64,000 nucleotides of DNA. Source: Notospermus geniculatus. Its lineage: Eukaryota > Nemertea > Pilidiophora > Heteronemertea > Lineidae. Shown here one piece after another: positions 36,001 through 51,000 of the stretch. Position 1 is the stretch's first letter; each line of letters opens with the position of its first letter. Made by a program: the position numbers and the translations under genes. The stretch is taken from positions 99,880 to 163,879 of the forward strand of contig NMRB01001181.1 in assembly GCA_002633025.1 (NCBI GenBank), in the 5' to 3' direction. The notes under the pieces were generated by a model. The model worked only from the letters and a program-made list of their open reading frames with translations, ran no database searches and was not told where the DNA came from.

Positions 36001-39000
36001 GATCGTTTACGTGACCTTTTCGATAGGTTTGTGTAAATGGTGATGGCAGTGTATTCCCTTTCAATCATTTTAGTGAAATGGTCTATCCAGTTTGTGGTTT
36101 CTTTCTACGTGAATCATCTGGAACATTAGAGGATATCAACAGAACATGGTTCTTGAATCAAACACATGCGTTAGCCAGATGATGAATCCTTGACATTATT
36201 CTTTAACTGCTGGTGCTGTTTGGGGCTAATTGCTTTGGGCTATCCACCTCGTCTCTGCATCTGGTTTGTCACTGACTTGGTAATGATTGGAGAATCTTTG
36301 GATTTGTATACTTCTGGGTGTTTACGCGTTCATTAACGAAATTTCAGTTTTCTTGTAGCCTGCTGGCTATCATTCATGCTGGAACATGTTTCTTCTGAAG
36401 GATTTAGCTTGTGGGCAACTTCTCTCTACTTGGCTCTGTAAAGAGCTTTGTCAATTTTGTGGCACCCTTTCCCTGTTGTGATTTCATTAAAATTGATACA
36501 ATCCTATCAACAGAAACCCTGTCACATGTACATGTATCATAAAGATATCAAACCCCTAAACATGCTAAAGGAATCACTTGAGCACACTCTGTTTCTTGTC
36601 CGATGAGTTCCAGTTTTTCTCACCAGATGGCTCTTGTCACCCTAACTTCCATGTTAAAATTCTGATCAAATTTGGGTTGGTGGCCGTAGCATACAACACT
36701 CCACTAGCCCTGAGCCCAAATTTGTGAAGAACGACCAATATCATAAAGGTGCCATGGCTGGATAACCCTGTTGGTCACATCCCTGTACATATGTACAGTA
36801 GCCTATCTAAATGTATAACAGATCACCCGAGAGACACATTGTGCGCTCGGGTACTGCCTACTAAATGTTACATTTCACAAGAACTGCTGAATGGAATCGT
36901 ATGGAATTTTCACACATCATGGAGAAGACCCAAAGCTATCGTATAAAACAATTGGAAGAAGTTTCTTTGGGTATCACATTTTTCTCAGAATGTCGCAAAG
37001 ATAATTAAGTGAAACCTTGATGTCTTCATGAATGTATTCATTGGAAAGGGAATCTTTGAGCGCTTTCTCATGAATACCTCTCTGATTGGTTCCAAGTACT
37101 TCTCAAGCTTTTTTACAACCTTTTTGAAAAAAAATGGCCATTGCAGTGAAAGCGTTAATCTGATGGTCCATCAGTTGTTTTCTACCCAGGGAAAACACTT
37201 GCATTTCATGGTACATGTAATGATTTCCACTCATCTGCAAAGCTGTGGAAATTGCCTCCTGTGGATTATCGCCACCAGTGGTACTCCTGACTAGATAGTG
37301 CTAACGACGGCATATTTGGTTCACAACAGCTGGGCAGTGACAGCGATGTCATCAAATATGCATGATGGTTATTTTGTCAGCGCAGAATGGACAACTATGA
37401 TGTAAAAAGGGCACTAATGAAATGTTGTTTTTACATTATGTCACATTCATGGACACCATTCTTCTTGACTAGCATTGGAGCACTGTGATCAACAATAAAT
37501 AGAGAGGTTTCGCAAATTTGACGTAAAACGAAGTACGAAATACAAATTGGACTTCATTTCCATGCCGTAATGTATTTCAGGAGATGGTTGATACCACAAT
37601 TTATATCGCCTGCTGCAAGAGCGTCTTTTAGCATATGACGTAAGACCGATAGAGGTACGGTGTATATTAAACTTTGAAATTAATCTTTCCTTTCCACTTT
37701 GTAGATACGAAGTGGGAATTTATAAATTCAAGGTGCACCATAACTCTTTCGGTCTTACATGATGACATGCTAAGAGATGCACTGGCAGCAGGGACATTTG
37801 TAATACCAACCATCTCCAAAACTACATTACGTCCTATGAAGTTGAATTTCGTATTTCACTTCGTTTTTCATCAGATTTGCGAAACCTCCCTATCTGTGGT
37901 TATATCTAGATCTAACCTTTTTGACTGAGGTGTAGCCGTATCTCGTACCTCAAGTAAAATTCCGTGAACGTGATTGGCTCATTTTTGTCATGTGACCTTG
38001 TGTCATTTCGATATGTCCCCCGTGGGCTGGCATATCGCGATATGTTGCCCGCTACCATGGCTACGTAATGGCCGCCGCTTTTTTCACTCTCTCGGTTCAC
38101 AGGTTCGAACGGCCATAGAACAAATGTAGTCTCTTCAAACGGAAAAATACCACTCACATTCTCATTTCTTGGAAGTAAGCAGTAGCTTTGATGCAAAATG
38201 GTTAACTCAAAACCTACCAAAATCTTCGCCGGGGCCAGTTGGGTCTTGCATTGAACTCAGTCCAGTGGCAACACTCCGATCAGCATGTGATGTCGCGTCG
38301 CGTCATTTCACTGAGTACACGTGAATGCACTGTGGATGCATTACATCACGTCATTTCTTGTCCTTAATTTTGGCATTGATTTGAATTTTTCATAAAAGAA
38401 AGTCCTTTTCAATCAACTAGACTTTCGGTAGAGATAAAAAATGTTGCCCTCTATGTCGGGTGACATACCTCATGCCCCAATTTGGAATGATATGTCTCCC
38501 TCGCAAAGCCTCGGGACACATACCATCCCAGCGGTGGGACATTCGGTATGTCACACGACATTTCGGGCAACATTTTTATAATACCATTGGTGCAAAAAGC
38601 AAAAGACGCAGACATATTCGCAGTATCTGGTACATATCAATTTTCATATATTGGTGTACCTCTCATTACACTGATTAGGCCTGTCCTCATCGTCCATGTT
38701 TCACCCTCTGGTCAACTCTTTCTGCCAAATGGGGATTGATCTGTAGAGAATGAGGAAACAGATCCTGGTGATGTATGTTATTGCTGGCAATCATGACATT
38801 GCTGGAGGCATCATCAGATTCTGAGAACAGATTGATTGCCTGCTGCGGACTGAATGTAATGCCAATCTTAAAAGGGTATGGGACAGTTTTGTTTGAAATG
38901 CTCCACTGATTGATTGGGACGAGACAGCCGCAATACTACAAATTAACTTACATGTATGTTTACACTAATCAATGATACTTTCCCTTCTTTAGTTAACTTC

Positions 39001-42000
39001 ATGTTTTTTGAGAAAATTCCACCATGTTTTCGAGTAGAAAGGTTTTGATTGGCCTGTATCATAAAAGAGTATGGGCCAATCAAAACTTAATGATGTATGG
39101 GCCAATCAAAATCTAATTATGGGCCAATCAGGCCTAATGATATTAGCGAATCAGAATCTTTCTCTCGGAAACATGGTAAGATTGGACCAATATAAGTTCT
39201 CAAAGAAATAAAGGAATTGTCTGCTTGGAAATCGAGGACTTCCTCCCTTGACATTGAAAGGGGGAAGTATATGTGTCCTGCTCTGGCAAAAGCAGACGCA
39301 TGTTGCTCAGAAGGTGAGCCTCAACCAACTAAAGCGAGGTTCATTGGCACACGGATTTTGTCCGATTCAGGTCCGTAGAAAATAGATGAAATGGACTTTT
39401 GCATTGTCGTATCCGGAAAACTAGGGGCAACCGGACTGAAAACAGACCGGATCCGTGTGCCAGTGAACCCCCCTTAAGATGACACCATGAGAGAATGGAA
39501 GAAATAGATTGCTTCAGATTTCATAATAGACAAAAAATACTGAAACTGACAAACATTTCGTCTGAACCTGCCAAGCTAAGAGCAACACAGGCGTCTGCTT
39601 TTGCCAGGGCGGGTCATTCTCTCCATGGTGGCAAACACCTTCAGCCTCCTGATTGTGCTTCGTTTACTAGCATTATCAATCTCCTCTTGTTTGGGAATTT
39701 ACAGCCAAACTCTCACAGTTACACACTATACAGGAGATTATGTTATCTCACGACACCTTGGAATTCTTGCCAAGTACATGAGTTCATCTTTACTCATTCT
39801 TCCCAGTCACTATCTTGCTTACAGGAACGCAATCCTCTACTCGGTTGTGGAACTCGTGTGGAAAAGAAACCTTGCAATAGTTCAGCCCCATTGATTCTCT
39901 GACATGGCACTTATCTTCTAACATTTCATGTTCGAGATGTCTCCCTTGCCCATGTCTCTCTTTGTTTTGTAAGGGGCTGTCTCAAAATTGTTTTGATGCC
40001 AAAAAAGACGAAGTGACTTCGTCTGGGGGGAGGGGGTTCTCGATTTGGCGAAGCCCACTTCATCTTTTTCGAAAAAATTGGCATCACTCTTTTTTACAGG
40101 AGAATGACTTTTTCTATAGTCTTCAGAAAGGAACATCCAAAAATAGAGCACAAAAGGCGACACACAAAATGATATAATAAAAGGAGTCGTCCTCCAACAA
40201 TCTTGCAAATTTTTGACCCCAAGCGGGGTCTTCTTCAGGCTGGAACATGTGGAATGGAAAAAGGAAAGGAAAGGAAAAGGTTCTGACTATATGGGCCTAC
40301 TATGGATTGTATGAGTCAGAGCTATAAACGTGGATGGGCGAAGCCAATGTCAAGTGCCCACTTCATCTTTTCAAGGGAGGAGGGGGTCAGGGAAAAGATG
40401 TAGTCACGTCGTCTTTTTTGGGATCAGTGTAATTTTGAGACGGTCCCTAAGTTCGATCAGTGGAAAATGATATTTGTCATTTGTTACACGTAGAGTGCAC
40501 TAACGAGAATATATGTGACTAAAAAATGTCTTCAGGCAAGACAATAATGCATTCTTCTTGTAAAAAAGGGAGACAGTATTTTGTTTTGAGCTGTTTCAGT
40601 GCCTGGGAAAACAACTTTTTGCATTTGATCCATACATGCCATATGCTAGAACGGCTTTGAGTACAATATCACTCCTGGAGGAACGGCCTGATAAGAGACT
40701 CGGCTTATAGGATCATGGGGAAGTCTAGAAGTCTGTTGATAGACCCACGGTTTGCCGACTCTGAAAGCTGATAATTCTATTCTATCTCGGCAGCTATTGT
40801 CTAAAAACATATGTTTGGGAAAAGTTTTCAGGTTTGTTGTATTTTGGTAAAAAACATTTTAACGAGTCACTGTCTGAGTTTTGTGATAGTGGGAACTAGC
40901 TGGAGTACTTTAAATTTTTCCCATGGAGGCCTGAATACGCTGAAGGGCAGGGTTGTAAAACAAAATAAAATTGTTATTAAGAGGCAACACTCTACAGTTT
41001 GTAAGTCTCTGACCAAAAACATCACAAGAGTAGACAGTTTCAGATAACAAAATGATGAACGGTGTGTAGTTCAGAGTTGTAGTAATGTCTATACTGAGCA
41101 AAAATACAAGAATTAGTACCACATACATGTATTCAGATAACTTGTCAATGGAGTAGTGGTAGAGATGTAGAATGTGGAACTAAAGTGGGATGGTAAAGCT
41201 ACCACTGTTAACACTACCATCAGTCTATTGAAAGAACCATCATTTCAATGGCTGGGGTCCATTCGGTGGCATAGGGGTGGGTGGGTGGGGTTACTGCAGG
41301 CCCAGCACCTCCCTTCTCGAAAGGATGGTCTTTACCGGAGAGTAAACCGGGGTTCAGAGGCCTGCCTTCTCTGGACCCGGAAGAGGCTAGAAGAAGGGCA
41401 AAGTGCCAGAGTAGGATACGGATCCACATTCCTGCCTGTGAAACAAAACAAAACAACTACTGCTAGGCTCAATGATGTTTCTGGGTTTGGCCTTGTTTTA
41501 CCTTTATGCTACAAGTCATAGGCAGGAAAGGGTGTAGGTCGTGGCTTTGTATTCGTTGAAGGAAAAACGACCAATTGATCTTGTGTCATCTGCATCTGAT
41601 GTTTTCTGGAGTAGAATCAGGTAATTTAGCAGTAAATGCAAAAAAATGTATGTTTTCATGCATGAAATGAATTGGAAACATGCCCGATGCATGAATGGTG
41701 CATTGCATCAACTATGCTCCTACATGGGTGCATGTTTGACGCATGCTTAAGTGTTACATGTACATGGAGCAATATGTGTCAGATGTCTGTCCCGCCCAGC
41801 TGATGACGAATCAGGATATAGTATAAGTGACATCATTTGGCCTTACTAACAGCTGTCACCATGTATTGCTGATAGCAGTGTTCAAAGGTTCATGTACTCT
41901 AGGCCTGACTCCTTCCCACTACCGTAATACTAGCCCATCAATGAAGTGAATGAGTGAGAGTCCATGTAAATTTGAATTGAGCCTTGCAATGCTGCCCATG

Positions 42001-45000
42001 CAACCTCTGGTTCTTAGGTAAATGGAGAAATAAGCCTGAGAATCTTTCAGATGCAAATTAAAAATAGATGGGTGGTATTCATAAGGCAGTTCTATCGTTA
42101 AAACGGTCTTAGGCCGGTTCCAAGTGTGGTCAACCACTGCACTTGGAACCGGCCTAAGATGGTTCTAACGATAGAACCATTTTATGAATACCACCCAGAA
42201 TGTCTGTAATTGTTATAGTACAGTGCGTTGCACAATTGACCTCCCTTCCGCACCGCGCACCATCTGCGTACCATATGTAGGTCATGCACGTACATGTAGG
42301 CCTACCGTCCTCGTATCTTCCGCGGACATCCCACGCCGTCATGGAAGGCATGCAGTGAAGATGTAACGTCATTCGCCCGTGGTACCTGGACGTCACGCTG
42401 AAGAGATGCGTGATGAACCCGTACCATACGCGATGAACTGAAGCGTACCTTCCGTGTGACGTACGCGGAAAGTACGTGACTGTGTGTTTATGCTATGAAG
42501 TGACGGTCTAATTGATTCCGTACTATATTTGATTTAAATCATGCATGAATGCGTACACTTCAGCCATGGTTATGAATAATTAATGTGGCAAAATACTGGT
42601 ACTGTATGGTTACACCAGCGCATGCAATTTTGTGTACCATAAATTATATAATTTTCGGTGTGAATTGATTAGGTGTAGTGAAATGGTGATCTCAACCAAC
42701 ATGCTGGTCTGTCCTTGACGTTATCATGACTGATAGAAGATGGCTGCATTAGTGTTTAACATTTTTATGTTGTTCTCCATGTAGTTTTGAAAAATCCTTT
42801 GCTGTGACTGATATGCATGTACCGATGAAGGGATTTAAGCCGATGCATGGAAAACCATAAAGTATTATTTATTTCCTATGAATAATGCTTCCTGCATTCC
42901 TTCATGAAAATATGGTAAACATGGTAAAAGGAAGATCCGTATTAGCAATTTGCCTGTATATTTTCTATAGGCCTTTTCTGTCTGTCTGTCGTATTATTCT
43001 GAAGTGGCCTATTTCTCTTCATACCTAAGAAATGACTTTGCCTTTCTGTTCATTTTCTATGTATTTTGTTGTCTGGGGGAGTAGGCCTGCTGTGGTTTAG
43101 GACATAGACAATACATGTACACCCCAATCTACATAATTTGTTAGCCATTATGTACTGAATATCCTAAATGTTTATGCTTTTTTGCAGGTAGCATTGCGAA
43201 ATTATCAGTTGCTAGTTTTGAGTGTGGTCTTCCTTGATTTCTGCTGACCTCACTATTAATCTTCACTTCTTGTGGAATGGACAGTAGCGCCGCAGGGAGG
43301 GGGTGGTAAAGTTGGGAACCAAAGTCTGTATACAATGAGCTGTATAAAATCTATAGTGCAATGTACCGCCATGCATAGGAGGGTTAGTTTTCGAAGTCTA
43401 GTCAATATTTTTGTAACCCGAGAATCAGAAGTTGAGACAGACATAACATGATATTATTTTCCTTCTTTAACCTGGCGTGATGTTGTGTTATTGTAATTTA
43501 ATTGAATCAAAGCTTTTAAAAATGTTGATGTTGGTGCAGGTGGATGAGGCTCATATCGGATTTGTTCTCATTACGAAAGAAAGAGGGAGAGTTTACCAAA
43601 GAAACTTCCGTGCTGGCCAATTAATGAACTACATGTATTAGAGAGGTTCGGCTATCCCGGTGCCAAGATCGGGATAGAGTAGTGTTGCGTGATCAAAAAA
43701 TGACGTGAGGTCATCGTTGTTTGCATAAACTTTGTCGATCCCATTGTCGGGTTCCGAGATATCGGCTGTATCTCGTAAGTGTCAAACGACATCAGGTTTA
43801 CATGATGTACTTCAATTTCACTTCCTTAACCTCTTCAAACTTGAGAATCATGCTGCCAGACATTGCATTCAGTTAAGATCATGTACAACCCACCATAAAC
43901 AGTAATAGATTCCATGGCGATCTGCCTGTATGTAGTTTGATGAGAATTTTCGGTTTGAGTTTCGCTGTTCGAATGAGCGGAGGCAACTTGCAATACGCGA
44001 CGATGACGTAGGGGGTTCGGGATAGCAGAATCAGAAACACATGGGTCACGTCGTCGAGATCGGGAAACGACGTCAGCACTATCCCAATCTCGATCTCGGA
44101 ACTGGGATAGCTGAACCTCTCTATTTTCTCACCCCCCTCACGCACACGCGTCGTACGGTACGTGTATCGGCTGCCTCAGTCTCAGGTGTCTCTCGGGTAC
44201 AAGCGTGACTGATTTGTCACTTGTGAGTGCCTCGCAATAATATTACCAAAAGGTCAATATTGTCATTAGCGGCCACAGTCTATTGGATTACCCCTTGTTG
44301 TGCTCCTCATATAGCGTCCAAGTCAGACAAGAGCCTCGCTAATTTGGCTTAATTAGTCCCAAACTGGCTATAATGTGGTTCTTAAGTTGTTGCATCCTAC
44401 CAAAACAAATTTGTCTCCATTGATGAAGTGGTTTATAAGATTTGACTGATTCCTTGGATATCCCATGTTCTGATAAAGCTTTGCAAACTTGTCGCCTGGG
44501 AGTATTTTTGCAACAATCTGGGAGTGGGATGACCCATCTTTGTATAAATATTGGCATTAAGAAATTGAGTCATGCATTCATTGGAGAGCCTGCACGGCTT
44601 GAATCATTGATACCACTGTAATATCTGATAGGGTCTCCATCTGGACTGTCATCCAATGATACGCATCATAGATTAAGCGTAGACAGTATGACAGGCAAGT
44701 GATTTTGGCCAGACTATATATTTTATGGAGCTGATGCTCTGGCATCTGTGGTACAGTGATTCCAAATCAAACATTCAGCCCCCCCCCCCCAAGTGAGCAC
44801 AAGGAAAGTTTCAGTTCTCAAAATGCCATGGTATAGAATGCCATAGATGTATAGTGAGTTTATGGGTAAACTGGCCCATTATGGCACTACATGTAGGCCT
44901 ACAGATATATCCTATTTTAAAATACGCAATTCATGCTTTCTCATGCTTTCTCAGCAGATTGAAGTCATAGAATATTTGTGTAGGTGGCAAAAGTCCCATG

Positions 45001-48000
45001 CATTCATTGTTCCCACAAACACCAAAGTGCCTCAAAAGAAAAATTTCTATGGGCAATAAGCCACTGTCAGAATGGAGCAATTTCCTTGTTTGGGAAATTT
45101 TAAAACCCAGTAAGCCACTATTTCCTTGAAACACATGCACACAGAGAACAGAGGGAAGGGCAGAACCCTCTTCAGGGGAAGACCAGGATCCTGGTAAAGG
45201 GNNNNNNNNNNNNNNNNNNNNNNNNNNNNNNNNNNNNNNNNNNNNNNNNNNNNNNNNNNNNNNNNNNNNNNNNNNNNNNNNNNNNNNNNNNNNNNNNNNN
45301 NNNNNNNNNNNNNNNNNNNNNNNNNNNNNNNNNNNNNNNNNNNNNNAAAAAGGGGGGGGGGGGGGGCACAGGCCAGGTGTGCCCCCTGGATCGGCGCCTG
45401 CTCTTGTGTCGGAACATTGGTCTATAGACAAACCAATGGGACTAAGTGGTGCTCCTGTACGAATATCATGTTAGAAAATATGTGCTCTCCACTCTCAGTA
45501 TAAAATAAAGAGTCAAGCACTGCATCAAGCTGTTCTGCCAAGGCATGCACAGTACTAATGCGTGTTATTCTTCATTGCAAATATAGGCCTATTGATTTTT
45601 GCGTACTTGGTGCTGATCCATTATTCCACGATATAGGCCTAAAGATTCATATTGTAAACAGATCGACACTTTGGCTTAAGGCGTTATTGGTATAGCACGT
45701 CTATGACATACTGATATAATTTTGTTGTCAGGTACTACAGCTCTGTACTATGGTGGTGTATTGACCAAGGAGAGGATTTTTAGTTGGCCCAGAACCTGAT
45801 AGGCCTAGGTCATCTTCATAAAGCCTAGTTTATACTTCGACGCACGACCATCGCCGGCGACCGACGCGCGTTCTTGCGTTCGACGCCGACCCCGTCGTAT
45901 GATTTGGTCGGCGTCCGATCGCGAGGCTGTTATTACTTGAGTCGTTTCATAACGGGTCGCCGTCGCAAAAGTACGCTGGACTATAAATCAATTCCGCGAA
46001 GTCGGCGTCCAGATTTGATCGGGCGTCGGACGCCGATGGTCTTGCGTCGAAGTATAAACTAGGCTTTAGCGTGTCGTCATTATCGTAATCTACAGAAATC
46101 CAATGTGGTCATAATTGCTAATCAAAATCTATAGCCCCGTTACACTGGTCACGGAAAAAGCGATCCGTGTTCGGACCGGTCCCGGGCCACTTCATCATCA
46201 GGCAATCTGCCCCGTTAACATTAGCACAATGGAACCTAAGCCAGTTGGAGGGTGCCACGAGCTCTCCAGTCAGTTCAGTCGATCGGAGGTACGAAAATAA
46301 AACAAAAAATCAAACGACGACAACAACAAAATGGATGCCTCCCTGCAATATCATTCAGAAATTCCCGCTAATGATGTCATTCATAATTCGCGCATCTGCA
46401 GAACACAATTTAGCAACCATGCCGAGATCGGTTATCGTTTACACAGCAGTGTTATCGAACCGCGATCCGTGCTCCGACCGGTCCGAGATCACCTCCAACT
46501 GGTGGTCTCGGGTCGGCTCGGTTTGGAACCGTTCCTGGCACGCTTGTCCCGTTTACACTTGCTATTTAACTTTTTGGCGATCCGTGCTCGTACCGGTCTG
46601 AGATCGGTTATTTTTCCTCAGTGTAAATGGGCTTATGTCGACTATGTTTACTGTATGATGAAACAGTGATAATTTCAGTCGATCCCTGACATTCAGGGGC
46701 ACTTTAAGCCAGGTATGAAACTAGTTACCTCTCTCAAGTGTAAAACGTATTAAAAAATGAAACCTCTCAGACAAGTTGATCTGCAGATTCTCAATCTGGT
46801 GATAGCAAAATAAAGTTGGTCTGCAGGTATACAATATTTGGTCACTAAAACTATATTAATGGATGATTGCGCATTATTTCATTAGCTCACCTGGTGAGTT
46901 CTTACAATGGTGCAGTTGTCCATCCCTCATCGCCGTCCGTTGTCTGTTCACAGGGCATGTTTTGTAACCGCTGGGGCTATTGATCTGAAACTTGGTACAT
47001 ATATACCCCTAGGTCAGATGACCTATGACACCAAGTTTTGGTCCGATTGGATTCTTGTCTTGGTCACCAGGTGGCCAAAACCAAAAACACAAAAAGTGCA
47101 ATAACTCCTGAACTAATGACTGGAACATCTCCAAATTTTTATCATAGGTGTATCTAGTGAGGATACATACATGTAACATATATAACGGGTTTGTGATTTG
47201 ACCTACTTTTCAAGGTCACAGAGGTCAAAGTTCAGAATTTTGCCTTTTGGTGGCACGTTTCAACTGCTGGGCTTATTGACCTGAAACTTAGTACAAAGAT
47301 ACCCCTTAGTACAAATATACCCCTACGTCAGATGACGTATGACACCAAGTCCGATTTGATTCTTGGCTTGGCCACCATGTGGCCAAAACAAAAACTCAAA
47401 TTTCGATAATACCTGAACAAATGACTGGATCGTCTCCAAATTTTCATCCTCAGTGCATCTAATGAGGATGCACAATGAAAGGCCTAGAGCCAGGCATTGA
47501 CAGTTTCATTCTGCCCTTGACACCGGTGGATGTTCTAATGGTAATTTCTTAATTGCCCTGTATAATCCATGATTTTTTGTTGTTCATTTAGAAGCTGAAT
47601 GTTGAGACTGGTGCTCTAAAACCCGGCCGGCATATACCATGGTGGAATGAACAGGCCATGTTCTCTGTAGAGTGGGTTCAGTAATCTGGATAAATTCATG
47701 GTTCAATTGATTTCAGCCTGGAATTTAATACGGATAATTCCTTCACTGCACGCTCGTCTTACTCAGTCCTAGCTTCCTGGTATTAACTGCTGATGTAGGC
47801 CTACCCACATTTTAACAGATCAGGAAGATGAGAAGATTGAAACTCTAGTGGAGATAGATTCCTGTTAATTGCCAAGAATTGGTCGGTTTAAACCGCTTTT
47901 GCAACTCTCAATCTCTGTTCCCTCTGCAGCAACTTCCTTGTGGGCGGTAGCCGCAAATAAAGATGTTACAAAAGAAAGATGTTATAAAGTCATGGGGCTG

Positions 48001-51000
48001 TATTCTAGAAGCTTCAACTCTAAGGCTGCTTTTCCACGAGGCATGTGCAGGCATGGGCACGGGTGGAAAAAATCGATCCAACATATTTCCCTTTAGCTGT
48101 TTCCACAACGCAGGTGCGGCTGCAGAGTGGGTGGACGGGCGTGGACGCAGTTTTTCGAATCGGTTATCTAGCAATTTTTTTGTGCCCGCTTGCTGCCCGT
48201 GTGGTATTGCATGATCTTTTCTTGGAATTCCCATAAATTTATTGGAATTCCCACCCACCGAAGATCAACTCCCGCTTCTATGCCCGTTTTGTGGAATTCT
48301 TGGGAATTCCCACCCACCGAAGATCAACTCCCGCTTCTATGCCCGTTTTGTGGAAACACAATACCCACACCCATCACTGCCTCTGCACCCGCACACGCCT
48401 CGTGGAAAAGCAGCCTAAGGTTTACCTTTTGCTGGGCAGAATACAAAAACTTAAAGTGGACCTTAGAGTAAAGGAGGGTACATACTAGAATATAATATGG
48501 GCCATGGTCTCCAATCATAAAACTGTGTGCACCGCTGTAGAGTGGTAGCTTTTAGAGAGACTCAAAATCACATTCTGACTTTACACCAGCATGACTAGTG
48601 CTGCCCAACATCTTTCTCATTATGGTACATCATACTCTGTGACGTCTTTATTTGCTGATAACTGGCCTCAACCTCCAGCTGTGACAGAATTGTGGAACAT
48701 CTGTGCGCCAAGATACCTATCGAATTCACTTTGGCAAAAATTTTAGAATATCGCATGAGTTATCTATCAGTTTCACCTTGAATCTTGACAAGTTATCAGA
48801 GGTGAAGGAAATACGATCAGTTAAAACTGCTTCCTTATCAAAATTTCTGATACTTGATGTCACCAAAGACTGAAAAAAGATGAGCACCTTTTTAACCCCT
48901 TAACAGGCTAGAACGTCATACGTCATTACGAAATCTGGGGAATCCCTGGAAACTCCCAAGGATCGTAGCTTGCGTAAGGCCTAATAGTACGCCTTGCAAG
49001 GAAATGGCATATCACAGTGCATAGGACATCATCTGATCATGTCTGGAACCTTGTGTGTCAAATGTTTTTTTGCAATATTTTTAAGAAAGAAAAATTAGAA
49101 CTACCGGTAAAAAAATTCCACAGTTAAGGGGTTTAACTTTTTTCTTTGGAACAACAAAGAGAGGAAAGTTTTCAAAATATTCTGAAATATTTCCAACAGA
49201 GACAAGGTACATGTATAGTCCATAATTACCATATGTAATAAATACCTTCAAAGGATAAAATCTTTTTTGGGACGAAAAAGAAATATTTATTCCTTTCGCC
49301 ATTGTAAAAAAGATGGAGTGGTTAGTCTTCGGATCGTTCCTTCAATTTATATCTTATTGCTTTACGCAAAACAAAGGATTGATAAAAAGTAACCCAGACA
49401 TAAGAATCAATTTACAAGCAGTTCCAAAAGCTTTCATGTAGTTCCCAGAGAGGATGTCCTGCTGGTCGCGTTCTTTGTGGTTTATGTTTCGCCGATTATC
49501 ATTGCTGTAATCATCTGCTATCGCTTGAAGTGGAATGGGAGATGGTCAGAGATATCTTCGAGCTCTTTTTTCCTCTCAGTTTATTGTCATCTCCATCCTA
49601 TACGCCGAGGTTTCCCATATGTTGCTCTTTGTGTGTGGTTGAGTTTGAAGTATGGATTTGCCGACGGGTCAGGCTAAAACATGGCTAACTTGAATGCGGC
49701 CATTTTGTACCTGTGGTGTGCTACATGTATGTTTCACTGCACTGACAAATGATTTTTGTCCACATACAGTACATTGCACAAGACCTACCTATAAGTTATC
49801 CGCAGAAGGTACGCTTCAATTCATTGCGTATGGTACGGGTGCATCAAACGTCTCTTCTGCGTGACGTCCGCTCATCACAGGCGAATGATGTTACGTCTTC
49901 CTGCCTGCCTTTCATGACGGCACACATCATCCGCGGCATGTACGAGGACGGTACACGCATGACACTGCATGTGGGTACGCATGCAGATGGTGCACCGTGC
50001 GGAAGGGAGGTCAATTGTGCAACGTACTGTATATTTGTTGTTGGCGAAATAAATTTTACGACACCTTCGTAAAATTTATTGAAAACCAATCAGGTTAATA
50101 TTATGGTCACATTGTCAATTTGTTATTGAAAGAAAAAGGTCTGCTACAGTTCTGCTACCTATTGATCAGAAAGTCCACCATCATGAATTTGGCATATAAA
50201 GAGAGGCAAATTTACTTGGCATTTTTTCTTACTTTTTTGCCCGGCACATATTGTTTCATTTTGAAAATAATGAAAATATTTTCATCGTCGAGAATCAAAC
50301 GGGTTCTTCATGTTCTAACACATGACGTTTCACATGTTTCGGGAATTAATCACGCCTGGGTTGGTGCGTATTGAATGCTGATAATTTCGCCTCTGTTACC
50401 CTATAGGAGGGACGCGAACACTCTCTCATCTCAGGAGCGACAAATTGTTCATAACGGCAATCAATACTGTGAATTATCTCATATATGAAGAATCCCTGAT
50501 AGATTTCATCGGAAGATTTCATTTGCCATATGAAAGCTCCGCTACGACGCATCAATAATGAATGATTTGGAACACCAAACCAAGGGTATTTGATTCATTG
50601 GTCAGGTGAACACACTTGTGGCTATTTTCGTCTGTTGGTAATCATTTTTGTCGATCAGGGATACTTCTGAAGGTCTCATCTCAACGGAGTTTGTATGTAT
50701 GAACTTTGCAGGAGGTTAAATGATTTTACGGATAAGTGTTGGCTGGGGGGATTGATACAGAAGTAGGGTGGCACCACAACATACTTGTAGGATTCTCTCT
50801 GAGCCGTTGATCAAATAACTGAAAGGGATCATTTTGTTGCCCTGTTGAAACCATTTTAATAAATGTACGATATGAAATTTAACCCATTCACTGCCAAAGT
50901 GGCATCATACTAAAATTTGGGAAGAGTTTGTTTGTGTGTTTGTTTGTTCGCGATTTTCTCCAAGACGAATGGATCGCCCCCAAACTTACGCATGTGCAGA

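Noticed and set aside
39495-39902. 135-codon plus frame, with a 97-codon frame overlapping
   Set aside because: Two overlapping frames of ordinary intronic sequence; no motif, splice support or recognisable family.
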